A stretch of 42,236 bases of DNA from a bacterium (GTDB taxonomy: Bacteria; Cyanobacteriota; Vampirovibrionia; Gastranaerophilales; Gastranaerophilaceae), in contig JAGBXP010000038.1 in the NCBI GenBank assembly GCA_017629215.1, positions 1-42,236 of the forward strand. The letters run 5' to 3'. The notes under the pieces are model-generated. The model saw only the letters and a program-made list of their open reading frames with translations, ran no database searches and was not told the origin of the DNA. This document shows positions 24,302 through 32,831 of the stretch, piece after piece. Position numbers and translations under genes: made by a program. Numbering within the stretch: the first letter of the stretch is position 1; each line of letters opens with the position of its first letter.

Positions 24302-24638
24302 TGAACAAGATATCGTAGAAAGTTTGAAATTTGTACTAGAAGTTTCAGGTTTTGTCTGCTATACAGCGTTTAATGGTGAAGATGGCTTAAGATTAGCAAA
24401 AGAAATCATGCCAGATTTAATCATTTTAGATGTTATGATGCCGAAAATTAATGGTTATAAAATAAGTCGATTATTGAAATATGATAATAAATATAAGGAT
24501 ATTCCAATAATAATGGTTACAGCTCGTTCTCAGCTAGAGGATAAGGCTATTGGTGAAGAAACAGGTGTGAATGAATATATAACTAAACCTTTTGAATTGG
24601 ATGCTATTGTAAAAAAAGTTGAAGAATACTTAAAATAG
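24276..24638 (+). CDS. Single-domain response regulator
   Basis: 120 aa, CheY-like receiver only, without an output domain. Phospho-acceptor Asp52 (ILDVMMP), acidic pair Asp8/Asp9, Thr82 and Lys104 (TKPF) are present. The ATG at 24276 is chosen because GAAGGGG precedes it; it lies within the end of the kinase gene (26-nt overlap), so the two are co-translated and are almost certainly partners. The output is likely protein-protein, perhaps on the ATPase downstream. Confidence 0.93.
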   Translation: MKKILIVDDEQDIVESLKFVLEVSGFVCYTAFNGEDGLRLAKEIMPDLIILDVMMPKINGYKISRLLKYDNKYKDIPIIMVTARSQLEDKAIGEETGVNEYITKPFELDAIVKKVEEYLK

Positions 24639-24648
24639 GAGGTTAGAT

Positions 24649-24864
24649 ATGGGAAAAATTTTTGGAATTTCTGATAATCCAGTATCAACAATTGAAAGTG
24701 CATTAAGAGGACAATATACTATAGAACCTCCGGTTTTTTATGAAATAAAAAATCCAAAAGAAATCTCTGTTGATAAATTTGAATCTTCAGCTAATAAAGT
24801 TTCTAAATCAAAAAATAATGCGTCTAAAATAGTTAGAAAAATGTTATCTTATTTTAAAAAATAA
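24649..24864 (+). CDS. Unknown small basic protein (71 aa)
   Basis: Unrecognised. A near-ideal AGGAGG precedes ATG 24649. Begins MGKIFGISDNPVSTIESALRG, with a C-terminal Lys/Ser-rich helix ending KIVRKMLSYFKK that could bind a membrane or nucleic acid. It lies 10 bp after the response regulator and 43 bp before the PilB-like ATPase, so it belongs to the signalling operon. Confidence 0.65.
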   Translation: MGKIFGISDNPVSTIESALRGQYTIEPPVFYEIKNPKEISVDKFESSANKVSKSKNNASKIVRKMLSYFKK

Positions 24865-24907
24865 ATTAAGTATAGGCTTGGAGTATATTTGTACTAAAGG
24901 TTAAAAA

Positions 24908-26290
24908 ATGGAAACTATCAATAATAAAACTTTAGAGAAACTTAAATATGAACTTGTGCGTGATGGAGTTGTAACTTATGAAACTTTAGAAAAAGCAGAA
25001 GAACTTGCAAACGTACAAAATATTAATATTGGTCAGGCATTGATTAATTCTGGGATTTTAAATGAGGAAACTTTATTAAAATTTTTAGAATCAAAGCTTC
25101 ACATTCCTTATGTAAACCTTGAGGACTATAATCCAGATCCCAAATGTTTTAATTATGTAGCTTTTGCAGATGCAAGAAGATATCGAATAATTCCTTTGTT
25201 CAAAATTGAAGACGTTTTGACAGTCGCTATGGCTGATCCATTAGATTTGTTTGCGATTGATAAGGTGATTGAGACTGCAGAATGTTCAATAGAACCTGTT
25301 ATTGCTTCAGAAAAAAGTATTGTTAAAAAAATAGATGAATATTATAAGGTTGCTGATACTGTAGACAATATTACACTACCTCAAGGCTCTGAAGCTTTTG
25401 ATTGGACAGAAGAATTACATAAAGAGGATTCTGGAGAAGAGCATATACAAAGAGTTATTAGAGCAATTTTAAAGCAGGCAATTATTGAGGATGTTCATGA
25501 ATTAAATTTTGAGCAAGTTGAGGATGGTCTTAAAGTTGTTTTTAAACAAAATGGTGAGGTGTTGGATAAAGGAGTTATCCCTGCGATTTTGAATGCTTCT
25601 TTTGTTTCAAAGCTTAAAATACTATCTAATTTAGATCCGTCTGTTTGTGAAATTCCTCAGCTTGGTAAATTATGTTTTAAGGTTGAAAACACTATATTGA
25701 TAGCATCAATTTCATCATTTCCAACGATTATGGGTGAAAGAATTTCGCTTAAAATTTATAAACCACCTTCATTACTAGAAAAAATTATTCATGATGAAAA
25801 ACAGCGAGGAATTCTTTTGAACGCCTTAGAAACTCCAGGAATAATTTTAGCATGTGGTTCACCACTTAGTGGTAAAACGCATATCATATATTCGTTGTTG
25901 ATGGAAATAGTTGGATTAAAAAAGAATATTATGACTATTGAATCTATTGCTAAATATGATTTAAAACATGTTAATCAGTGCGAATTAAACGAAAACATTG
26001 GATTTAACATGGAAAAAGCATTAAGATTTGTAGAGTTTCAAAACCCTGATATCATATATCTTGAAGGAATTAAGACTCGTGAAGCTTTTGAATTTCTATC
26101 TGAGCTTTATTATAATGATAAAGTTATAATTACAGAGTTTATGGCGAACAATATGACTGATTTAAGACAAAAATTAGCTTATGATGATTTTCAAGCTTTT
26201 AAATCTTTAATATCATCACTTATTTTTATACATTCTCGTGAAAGTATTGAAGTTTTTGATAAGACAACATTGCAAAAGTATTTAGCTTAG
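24908..26290 (+). CDS. Degenerate PilB/GspE-like secretion ATPase
   Basis: 460 aa. The N-terminus (about 1-150) is a GspE/MshE-N-type domain with NIGQALINSGILNEETLLKFL; the conserved Arg of the c-di-GMP motif is Asn here. The C-terminal ATPase has a Walker A GSPLSGKT and a Walker B-like PDIIYLEGI, but the His-box TNDA and the zinc tetracysteine loop of PilB are not seen, and it is about 100 aa shorter than PilB. It may be a regulatory or non-motor homologue of type IV pilus/type II secretion ATPases. Co-directional with the kinase and response regulator. Confidence 0.78.
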   Translation: METINNKTLEKLKYELVRDGVVTYETLEKAEELANVQNINIGQALINSGILNEETLLKFLESKLHIPYVNLEDYNPDPKCFNYVAFADARRYRIIPLFKIEDVLTVAMADPLDLFAIDKVIETAECSIEPVIASEKSIVKKIDEYYKVADTVDNITLPQGSEAFDWTEELHKEDSGEEHIQRVIRAILKQAIIEDVHELNFEQVEDGLKVVFKQNGEVLDKGVIPAILNASFVSKLKILSNLDPSVCEIPQLGKLCFKVENTILIASISSFPTIMGERISLKIYKPPSLLEKIIHDEKQRGILLNALETPGIILACGSPLSGKTHIIYSLLMEIVGLKKNIMTIESIAKYDLKHVNQCELNENIGFNMEKALRFVEFQNPDIIYLEGIKTREAFEFLSELYYNDKVIITEFMANNMTDLRQKLAYDDFQAFKSLISSLIFIHSRESIEVFDKTTLQKYLA

Positions 26291-26296
26291 TTTTAG

Positions 26297-26325
26297 TTGT
26301 AAAAACTTTTATAAAATGCTAAAAT
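26297..26325 (+). promoter_or_regulatory. Promoter of the glycosyltransferase gene
   Basis: TTGTAA (26297-26302), 17 bp, TAAAAT (26320-26325) with TGC before it (extended -10, same as der). Leader of about 14 nt. Confidence 0.65.
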
Positions 26326-26345
26326 AGTTTTGGGGTTGGTTATTT

Positions 26346-27287
26346 ATGAATAAGAAGATTTTGGCTATTTTACCGATAAGCATTGGTGGTAGGCTTACAA
26401 CAACTAGTATAATTGATGGCTATAGACAAAACAATTATGAAGTTGTGGTCTATGACGAGCTTTTTGCTAACAATTTAGATGAAATCTTGAGTAATAATAA
26501 ATTTAACCATATTGTTGGATATGATTTTTCACCATTAAAAATAAAAGTTGATAAAAATCTACAAATTCCATGCGTTTGCTATTTTTCCGATGATATTAGA
26601 AGTAAAGCTTCTGGTCCTGAATGGGAAAAATATCTTCCATATTTAGAAAATAACGATAATTATACTTTCTATTGGGATAAAGTACTATCAAGTTATGAAA
26701 ATTTTAAAAACATTCATTATTTACCTCATTTTGTAAATTTTGAGGTATATAAAGATTTAGGTATAGAACCTGAATTTGATATTATGTTTGCAGGTAGGCT
26801 TGATACAGATTTTCGTTTAAGCTTTTTTGAGGAGCTTATTTTAAAGCTTCCTCATTTAAAAATTGCTTGGTACGCAATTGGTAAGCATTATGATGATGCA
26901 AAAAGCCGTTCAAAATACCCTGAATTAATTGATTTATGCTATCAAGGTTTTATAGATAACGAATACGATATGGCAAAAGCTATTAATAATTCAAAGATTA
27001 TCTTTAATATGAATGCTCAAGGGATATCATCATTAAATTATAGGACTTTTCAAACGATTGCTTGTAAAAGATTATTAATAAGTGATTATAGAGATGAAAT
27101 AGCTTTATTCGATGGAAATTTACCTTTTTATGAAGATTTTTCAGATTTAATTTTTAAAATTGAAAATTATTTAGATGATAAAGAAGCTTATAATACAGTT
27201 GTTGAAAATTGTTATAACATAGCAAAACAAAGTCATAATTCAAAAAACTGCGTTAGATATATGCTTAAAACAATAGAAAATAAATAG
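26346..27287 (+). CDS. CgeB-like glycosyltransferase (GT-B type)
   Basis: 313 aa. An N-terminal Rossmann half (to about 135, with GYDFSPLK and CYFSDD) and a C-terminal half of the Glyco_trans_1_2 / CgeB type: DIMFAGRLDTDFR, KAINNSKIIFNMNAQGISSLNYRTFQTIACKRLLISDYRDE and LPFYEDFSDLI. Members add sugars to protein or cell-surface glycans; donor and acceptor are unknown. It precedes bioD by 24 bp with no obvious functional link. Confidence 0.82.
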   Translation: MNKKILAILPISIGGRLTTTSIIDGYRQNNYEVVVYDELFANNLDEILSNNKFNHIVGYDFSPLKIKVDKNLQIPCVCYFSDDIRSKASGPEWEKYLPYLENNDNYTFYWDKVLSSYENFKNIHYLPHFVNFEVYKDLGIEPEFDIMFAGRLDTDFRLSFFEELILKLPHLKIAWYAIGKHYDDAKSRSKYPELIDLCYQGFIDNEYDMAKAINNSKIIFNMNAQGISSLNYRTFQTIACKRLLISDYRDEIALFDGNLPFYEDFSDLIFKIENYLDDKEAYNTVVENCYNIAKQSHNSKNCVRYMLKTIENK

Positions 27288-27311
27288 CTATTTTACACTA
27301 GAGAGCAGAGA

Positions 27312-27986
27312 ATGACAAAAAAGATTTTTATTACAGGTACTGGAATAAGCACTGGAAAAACTTACATTTCTACGCTAATCATAAAAAAAATGCGAGAAAA
27401 TGGGTTTGATTGTGGGTATTACAAACCTATTTTGAATAATGTAACTGAAATTTATGGAAAATTAATTGATAGCGATGTTAATTATGTGCTAAAGAATTCT
27501 GATATTTTAGATGAGCCTGAAACTTGTACAAGCTATTGGACTTCAGAAAATATCTCCATAAATTTATCATCTAAATTAAAAAAACATCAAATAGATATTG
27601 ATAAAATTAAATATGATTTTTATCAAATATGTAAAAAGCATGAATATTTAATAATTGAAGGCATTGGAGGGATTGCGTATCCACTTATTAATAACAAGGA
27701 AGAAAAATATTTACTAAAAGATCTTATTTGGGAATTGGGTTTAAATATTATCATAATTGCAGATATGAATTTGGATGTAATAAACTCAACCATTTTAACG
27801 GTAGAATATGCAAAAACTAATGGCATTGAAATTGAAGGGATTATATTAAATAATTACGAGTCAAATAATGCTAATCATTGGGAATGTTTAGAACAAATAG
27901 AAAGCCTTACAGGAGTTAATGTACTTGCAACTATTCCAACAAATGTTAATGATATTATGCTCTTAGAAGGTCTATTCAAAGAATAA
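27312..27986 (+). CDS. bioD: Dethiobiotin synthetase
   Basis: ATP-dependent ring closure of diaminopelargonic acid to dethiobiotin. P-loop protein of normal length (224 aa): TGTGISTGKTY (8-18), YYKPI with the substrate Lys38, and EGIGGIAYPLI in place of the common EGAGG segment. GAGAGCAG precedes the ATG. No other bio gene is adjacent, so the biotin pathway must be scattered. Confidence 0.92.
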   Translation: MTKKIFITGTGISTGKTYISTLIIKKMRENGFDCGYYKPILNNVTEIYGKLIDSDVNYVLKNSDILDEPETCTSYWTSENISINLSSKLKKHQIDIDKIKYDFYQICKKHEYLIIEGIGGIAYPLINNKEEKYLLKDLIWELGLNIIIIADMNLDVINSTILTVEYAKTNGIEIEGIILNNYESNNANHWECLEQIESLTGVNVLATIPTNVNDIMLLEGLFKE

Positions 27987-28029
27987 ATAAAGAATGTCAA
28001 AACCTTTAAACTTTTGTTAAGCATAGTCC

Positions 28030-28149
28030 TTGACACTTGGACACAAGTCATGATTAAATGATAGATGTATAAATAGTATTAGATAGGTAAACCGTGCCTA
28101 AAATCGTTCACGCAAACGGTTACGGTTCCTCAAAAAGAAAGGAAAAACT
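28030..28149 (+). promoter_or_regulatory. rplU promoter and structured leader
   Basis: TTGACA (28030-28035), 18 bp, TTAAAT (28054-28059) preceded by TGA. The transcript then has a leader of about 80 nt in which AACCGT (28090-28095) can pair with either of two ACGGTT copies (28116-28121 or 28122-28127), and CGTT (28105-28108) with AACG. Such alternative pairing in front of a ribosomal-protein operon suggests autoregulation, as known for the B. subtilis L21 leader; homology to that leader is not shown. Confidence 0.5.
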
Positions 28150-28503
28150 ATGTACGCAATAGTCGAAACAGGTGGTAAACAATACCAAGTTGAAGAAGGT
28201 CGTTACGTTGATATCGAATTAATTGGCGAAGAAGCTGATGCAAAAGTTGTTTTCGATAAAGTTGTAATGATTGTAAATGGAAAGAAATCTAAAGTTGGAC
28301 AACCTTATGTTGCTAACGCAAAAGTAGAAGGTACTGTAATAAAAACAGACCGTGCTAAAAAAATCATTGTCTACAAACAAAGACCTAAAAAAGGTTATAG
28401 AAGAAAATATGGTCATAGACAAGGTTTTGCAAGAGTTATGATTAATAAAATCAGAACAACTGCCGCTAAAAAAGAAACAGCTGCTGAGACAGTTGAAGCA
28501 TAA
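28150..28503 (+). CDS. rplU: Ribosomal protein L21
   Basis: 50S protein, 117 aa: MYAIVETGGKQYQVEEG at the start and KIIVYKQRPKKGYRRKYGHRQ, the L21 signature, followed by a short Ala/Lys/Glu tail. AAAGGAAA before the ATG. It leads the rplU-rpmA operon behind a promoter with a structured leader. Confidence 0.98.
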   Translation: MYAIVETGGKQYQVEEGRYVDIELIGEEADAKVVFDKVVMIVNGKKSKVGQPYVANAKVEGTVIKTDRAKKIIVYKQRPKKGYRRKYGHRQGFARVMINKIRTTAAKKETAAETVEA

Positions 28504-28577
28504 ATTTAATCTTGATCAATTGGTTCCCTGAACATTTGGTCATTCAATTTCAAAAATAACAAAAAAGGAGAATAAAA

Positions 28578-28832
28578 ATGGCACATAAGAAAGGTATGGG
28601 TTCCACCCGTAACGGTCGTGATTCCGAAGCGAAGCGATTGGGCGTTAAAAAATTTGGTGGAGAAATCGTAAAAGCTGGTAATATCTTAGTTCGCCAAAGA
28701 GGAACTAAAGTACATCCTGGTAACAATGTTGGTATCGGTTCTGATGATACTTTATTCGCTCTTATTGACGGTCAAGTGAAATTTGAATCACACAGACGTG
28801 ATAGAAAACAAGTTTCTGTTTACGCTGTATAA
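28578..28832 (+). CDS. rpmA: Ribosomal protein L27
   Basis: 50S protein at the peptidyl-transferase centre, 84 aa, starting [16 protein letters not shown] with the usual [11 protein letters not shown] and VHPGNNVG. There is no N-terminal extension of the kind cut by Prp in Firmicutes, and no prp-like gene lies between rplU and rpmA. AAGGAG precedes the ATG; a strong terminator follows. Confidence 0.98.
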   Translation: MAHKKGMGSTRNGRDSEAKRLGVKKFGGEIVKAGNILVRQRGTKVHPGNNVGIGSDDTLFALIDGQVKFESHRRDRKQVSVYAV

Positions 28833-28851
28833 TTACCAAAGTATAAAAGTC

Positions 28852-28891
28852 AAAAAGTGGTTAATGTTAAAAAATATTAACCACTTTTTTT
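28852..28891 (+). terminator. Terminator of rplU-rpmA
   Basis: AAAAGTGGTTAAT (28853-28865) / ATTAACCACTTTT (28876-28888) with further T residues. Confidence 0.9.
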
Positions 28892-28961
28892 GTTTTTAGC
28901 AATTTCTCTTTCGATTTATTTTTATATATATATGTGTGTAGTAATTTGAAAGTAGAAAAAC

Positions 28962-29180
28962 ATGAATTTGGTAGCAATTAATCCTCAAAATTTAGGTAAA
29001 ATACTTAAATTAATGGAAAAGAAAAATAATTTAACCATAGTTGGTAAGGATGGCCATCCTTTTAAATGTTATAAATATAATAGCCCTGGTTCGCCAGTAA
29101 AAACCGCAGCTAAAGAATATATAAAAGAATTAGTTAATTTATCAGAAGAATGTGGCAAAAAATTTGTAAAGTTTTTTTAG
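28962..29180 (+). CDS. Unknown small protein (72 aa)
   Basis: Unrecognised. Begins MNLVAINPQNLGKILKLMEKK and ends in a helix with EECGKKFVKFF; small, basic, without a signal peptide. The ribosome site is weak (GAAAG, 9 nt before ATG). Its protein-like composition and position after a terminator support a real gene, but expression is uncertain. Confidence 0.5.
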   Translation: MNLVAINPQNLGKILKLMEKKNNLTIVGKDGHPFKCYKYNSPGSPVKTAAKEYIKELVNLSEECGKKFVKFF

Positions 29181-29359
29181 TTTTAATAATTATGTAAAAA
29201 CAAAATTAGACTAATTGCTCTTACTTTTTTGATAATACTAGAAATATTTGACATTGATGAAATATTACTATAAACTCAAAGAAAAGGGTTTTTAGTCTAA
29301 TTTGTGTTAAAATAAAATAAGTTGATACTAGAGGATAGTATGATTTTATAGGAGTTTTT

Positions 29360-29785
29360 ATGAAAAAGATTTTAATAACATTATTGCTAATTTCACCATT
29401 GTCTGTTTTTGCAATTGATAATTTTAGTTTAAACATTCCTCAGTGGAAGGATTTTGCACCTTCTGCATTTATAGATGTTAATGAACCAAGGGGTTTTGGA
29501 AAACTTAATACTACTGCAAAATATTGGTATGAACGTAAATTAGCTTTTGAAGAAGGAATTAATATTTGTGCAGAAAAAGGAACTCATGAAGAAAAATTTG
29601 CTTGTTATGAAGAATTAAAAATTAATCAGTTTAAATTAAATACTGAATATAATGCAAAAATTGAAGCACAACAACAAAACATGCAAGCTATACCAGAAAT
29701 GCGTAATAGAACAGATACAATGTTACCACTTAATATGTTTGGTGGCTATGCGCAAATGATGCCAAACGAATTAAGAGGTTATTAA
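29360..29785 (+). CDS. Unknown exported protein (141 aa)
   Basis: Unrecognised. Signal peptide 1-18 (SVFA-I), AGGAG before ATG 29360, and an extended -10 (TGTTAAAAT, 29305-29313) upstream. The mature part has two Cys (NICAEKG, FACYEE) that could form a disulfide, and a Gln/Asn/Met-rich C-terminus (MLPLNMFGGYAQMMPNELRGY). Probably periplasmic or surface-exposed. Monocistronic, ended by the hairpin at 29875. Confidence 0.65.
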   Translation: MKKILITLLLISPLSVFAIDNFSLNIPQWKDFAPSAFIDVNEPRGFGKLNTTAKYWYERKLAFEEGINICAEKGTHEEKFACYEELKINQFKLNTEYNAKIEAQQQNMQAIPEMRNRTDTMLPLNMFGGYAQMMPNELRGY

Positions 29786-29874
29786 AAAACTTTTATTTAA
29801 CAATTGTGTAAAACTAAGAAAATTAGTTTTCATATCAATAGATAATTTTAAACAAAATATATACTAATAACATT

Positions 29875-29900
29875 AAAGGAGGTAATTTATTACCTCCTTT
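29875..29900. terminator. Bidirectional terminator hairpin
   Basis: AAAGGAGGTAA / TTACCTCCTTT stem with a 4-nt loop between the convergent exported-protein gene and mscL. The arm contains a full Shine-Dalgarno, which is sequestered in the stem. Confidence 0.75.
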
Positions 29901-29923
29901 AAATATTAAATTGAAATTTTAGA

Positions 29924-30391
29924 CTATATTTCAGAAGTACAGTTTGGACATCTTTTTGCATTAATAGCAATTGTAGAGCAGCAAAATGGACATTCTTTTG
30001 TTGTAGCTTCAGCTTCGACAACTTCTTCTTTGCAGATTTTGTCTTTTAGAGTATTAATCGCTTTAATTACTGCAAAAACAGCACAAGCAACAATTAAAAA
30101 GCTAATAACATTGTTTATAAAAGCACCATAGTTTAATGTTACTGCACCAGCAGCTTTAGCTGCTTCCAATGATGGATAAGTTACTTCATCTAATGCTGGT
30201 GATATTTGCAAATATAAATTTGAAAAATCTACTTTTCCCAACAGCATGCCAATTGGTGGCATAATGATATCATTTACCATTGAATCTACAATACTTTTAA
30301 ATGATGCACCAATTATGATACCGACTGCCATATCAAGTACATTTCCACGTAGTATAAATTCTCTTAGTTCTTTTGCAAGATTTTTAAACAT
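29924..30391 (-). CDS. mscL: Large-conductance mechanosensitive channel with C-terminal zinc ribbon
   Basis: Inner-membrane osmotic safety valve. 155 aa: the MscL start [35 protein letters not shown] with TM1 (about 16-45), a periplasmic loop with two short Ala-rich segments, and TM2 (about 88-112, [19 protein letters not shown]). In place of an ordinary C-terminal helix only, residues 134-151 hold CPFC...CPNC, a predicted zinc ribbon, preceded by an acidic linker. GGAGGAG precedes the ATG. Confidence 0.94.
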   Translation of the reverse strand: MFKNLAKELREFILRGNVLDMAVGIIIGASFKSIVDSMVNDIIMPPIGMLLGKVDFSNLYLQISPALDEVTYPSLEAAKAAGAVTLNYGAFINNVISFLIVACAVFAVIKAINTLKDKICKEEVVEAEATTKECPFCCSTIAINAKRCPNCTSEI

Positions 30392-30540
30392 AGTTTTCTC
30401 CTCCCATTAATTTTTATTTTAGCACGAAATTACAAGAATAAAAAAAAGTTTCATGTTAAGTTTTTTATACCTATTATGTTTCCAGTTAACATTATACGTG
30501 ATATAATATTTTTGCAAGAAGTAATTTGAAAGGATTTATT

Positions 30541-30903
30541 ATGTTTAAAAAAGCTTTATTTTTATTCTTAGGAATAATAACTCTAACAACAGCAGTTTAT
30601 GCTTATAATTATGATACAAATTTACCATTGCCAGGTAAATCAATTGCAGATACAAAATTGCAAGAAAACACATTGTTTACAGCTTATATGTTTGCTCATA
30701 GAGTAGCGACTCCTGATTGTAAAGATTTTGCAATTGTTGATACATCTGTATCAGAAGAAAAAGTTGATAATAAATGGCAAGAAATTTGGACAATTAGAGC
30801 TTGCTCAAAAACAGCAGTTGTTCCTATTAACTTTGAATTAAAAGAAAATGGTGCTACTTATGCAATCGACCCAATGGGTGTAAGAGTAATTTCTAATCAA
30901 TAA
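30541..30903 (+). CDS. Unknown exported protein (120 aa)
   Basis: Unrecognised. ATG 30541 is chosen over an upstream TTG because GAAAGGA lies 6-7 nt before it, and an extended -10 (TGATATAAT, 30499-30507) precedes it. Signal peptide about 1-20 (VYA-Y). The mature part has two Cys (PDCKDF, RACSKT), probably a disulfide, and a DTSVSEEKVDNKWQEIWTIRAC segment typical of small beta-rich periplasmic proteins. Ends at a strong terminator. Confidence 0.68.
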   Translation: MFKKALFLFLGIITLTTAVYAYNYDTNLPLPGKSIADTKLQENTLFTAYMFAHRVATPDCKDFAIVDTSVSEEKVDNKWQEIWTIRACSKTAVVPINFELKENGATYAIDPMGVRVISNQ

Positions 30904-30913
30904 TTTTTAGCTC

Positions 30914-30953
30914 AAAAGAGGTGTGGCTGATAATTTTACGCCACACCTCTTTT
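30914..30953 (+). terminator. Rho-independent terminator
   Basis: AAAAGAGGTGTGGC / GCCACACCTCTTTT, 14-bp perfect stem with a 12-nt loop and T-run, after the exported-protein gene. Confidence 0.9.
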
Positions 30954-30984
30954 CTGTTATTATGAAATAAAAAGGAGCGTTTAG

Positions 30985-32352
30985 ATGATAAAATTTGGTA
31001 CGGATGGTTGGAGAGCGATACTAGATGATGAATTTAGTGAACAAAATGTAAAAAGAGTAACTCTTGCTATAGGTAAATATGTTTATGAGACTTTTGGTTT
31101 TAACAAACTAATCCTAATTGGTTATGATCCTAGAAACAAAGCTTCAGAATATGCAGAATACTGTGCCAATATACTTGCAGGAAAAGGTTTTCAGGTAAAG
31201 CTTTCTACCCGAATAATACCAACTCCCATACTTGCATATAATGCAAAATTACTCAACGCTTCTGCTATTATGTTTACAGCTTCGCATAATCCAGCTAATT
31301 ATTTAGGAATGAAATATATCCCAGATTATGCAGGTCCAGCAACAAACGAAATTACTGATAAAATTATTTCAAATATTGATAAAGATTTTCTAAGTGGTGA
31401 GAGTAAAATAATCCAAAAAGTAGATTTTGCTGAGGCTTATTATGAGCATCTTAAAACTCTTATTAATTATGATATTATAAGAAATCTTAAAACAAACATT
31501 ATTTTTGACGGACTATATTCTGCATCTATAGGTTATTTTGATGAAATATTAAAAGATAATGGAATTTCTTTTGAGTCATTGAATATGCGACATGATATTA
31601 ATTTTGGTGGAGGAATGCCAGATCCAAAACCTAAATATTTAAAGGCTTTAATAGAAAAAGTAATTGCAACTCCAAATTCAATAGGACTTGCTAACGATGG
31701 TGATGCTGATAGGTTTGGAATAATAAACGAAAAAGGAGAATATGTTTCACCAAATGAAATAATTGCGATATTACTAAAATATCTTAAATCAAAAGGTTTA
31801 ACTGGAGCTGTTGTAAAAACTGTTGGCTCTAGCATGCTTATCGATAAAATTGCAGAACATCTTGGGATAGAGGTTATTGAAACAGCAGTTGGATTTAAGC
31901 ATGTAGGTGAAGCAATGCGATTGAATAAAGTTATTATAGGAGGAGAAGAATCTGGTGGACTAAGTATTGATGGTCATATTCCAGAAAAAGATGGACTTAT
32001 TGCTAATCTTCTTGTACTTGAAGCTATGGCTTCAAGAAACTGCTCATTAGTCGAGTTGCAAAATGAAATTAAAGAAATTACAGGAGCTTTTTATAATGAT
32101 AGAATAGATTTAAAAAAATCTAATTCTGATGAAATCAAATTCATTATTGAAAAATTTAAGAAGATTAAAAATATAGGAAAATTTACTGTTTCTAATATAG
32201 ATTTAAAAGATGGAGTAAAATTAATGCTAGGAGAAAAAATAAAAATTCTTGTTCGTCCTAGTGGAACAGAACCATTATTGAGGATATATTTTGAAACAAA
32301 CTCAGAGCAAAAACTCGAAGAAATCAAACAAGAAGTTGAAAAAATCCTATAA
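30985..32352 (+). CDS. Phosphohexomutase (phosphoglucomutase/phosphomannomutase family)
   Basis: Alpha-D-phosphohexomutase of 455 aa in four domains: FGTDGWR (4-10), phosphoserine loop TASHNP (Ser100), metal loop DGDADR (238-243), sugar loop GGEESGG and phosphate loop RPSGTEPLLRIY. FGTDGWR rather than FGTDGVRG argues against GlmM; glucose- or mannose-phosphate is more likely. It provides sugar 1-phosphates for cell-surface glycans or glycogen. AAGGAG precedes the ATG. The 32413 gene follows within 60 bp. Confidence 0.92.
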   Translation: MIKFGTDGWRAILDDEFSEQNVKRVTLAIGKYVYETFGFNKLILIGYDPRNKASEYAEYCANILAGKGFQVKLSTRIIPTPILAYNAKLLNASAIMFTASHNPANYLGMKYIPDYAGPATNEITDKIISNIDKDFLSGESKIIQKVDFAEAYYEHLKTLINYDIIRNLKTNIIFDGLYSASIGYFDEILKDNGISFESLNMRHDINFGGGMPDPKPKYLKALIEKVIATPNSIGLANDGDADRFGIINEKGEYVSPNEIIAILLKYLKSKGLTGAVVKTVGSSMLIDKIAEHLGIEVIETAVGFKHVGEAMRLNKVIIGGEESGGLSIDGHIPEKDGLIANLLVLEAMASRNCSLVELQNEIKEITGAFYNDRIDLKKSNSDEIKFIIEKFKKIKNIGKFTVSNIDLKDGVKLMLGEKIKILVRPSGTEPLLRIYFETNSEQKLEEIKQEVEKIL

Positions 32353-32412
32353 AAACTAGACAGAATTGAAAAAATATTATAAAATTTATATAGAATTAAG
32401 CGAGGGAAATAA

Positions 32413-32757
32413 ATGCCAAATAAAGATTCAATGCCAATAGAAGTAATTATTTTAACAGAAACAAGTGATATAAAAGGAACTGTATACGTTTCTAAAAATG
32501 TCGCTACAAATAGACAGTTGACAGAATTGTTAAATTCAAACGATCGTAAATTTTTAGCAGTAACAAATGTTGAAATTTATCCAAAAAATTCAAATCAACC
32601 ACCAAAAAGATATGAGTTTTTAGAAATTCATATTGATTCAATATTGATGGTTCACCCAACTTCGCAAGCTTTGTTTAAAGAATCACCAAAGACTCAAGAA
32701 GATATTGCTAGATTTAGAGAGCTTAGAGCTAAATTAAATCAAACTAAGCCATTTTAG
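32413..32757 (+). CDS. Unknown small beta-rich protein (114 aa)
   Basis: Not firmly recognised. Residues 7-90 alternate as short strands (PIEVIILTETSDIKGTVYV, FLAVTNVEIY, FLEIHIDSILMVHP), a layout that recalls DUF6812-type small proteins, and the C-terminal 25 residues form a charged helix. Soluble. GAGGGA lies 5-6 nt before the ATG. Probably co-transcribed with the phosphohexomutase 60 bp upstream; terminator at 32796. Confidence 0.65.
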   Translation: MPNKDSMPIEVIILTETSDIKGTVYVSKNVATNRQLTELLNSNDRKFLAVTNVEIYPKNSNQPPKRYEFLEIHIDSILMVHPTSQALFKESPKTQEDIARFRELRAKLNQTKPF

Positions 32758-32795
32758 TCAAATCTAGGTTAGAATACATATAATTATTCAAATAT

Positions 32796-32831
32796 AAAAT
32801 AGTAGGCTATACAGGTTTAGCCTACTATTTT
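32796..32831. terminator. Bidirectional terminator
   Basis: AAAATAGTAGGCTA (32796-32809) / TAGCCTACTATTTT (32818-32831). It reaches into the last codons of the GH38 gene on the minus strand and closes the phosphohexomutase transcript. Confidence 0.85.

Noticed and set aside
28624-28640. GAAGCGAAGCGATT in rpmA as another copy of the dispersed repeat
   Set aside because: It encodes the conserved L27 residues SEAKRLG and lacks the CAATCCAGA part; a chance likeness.
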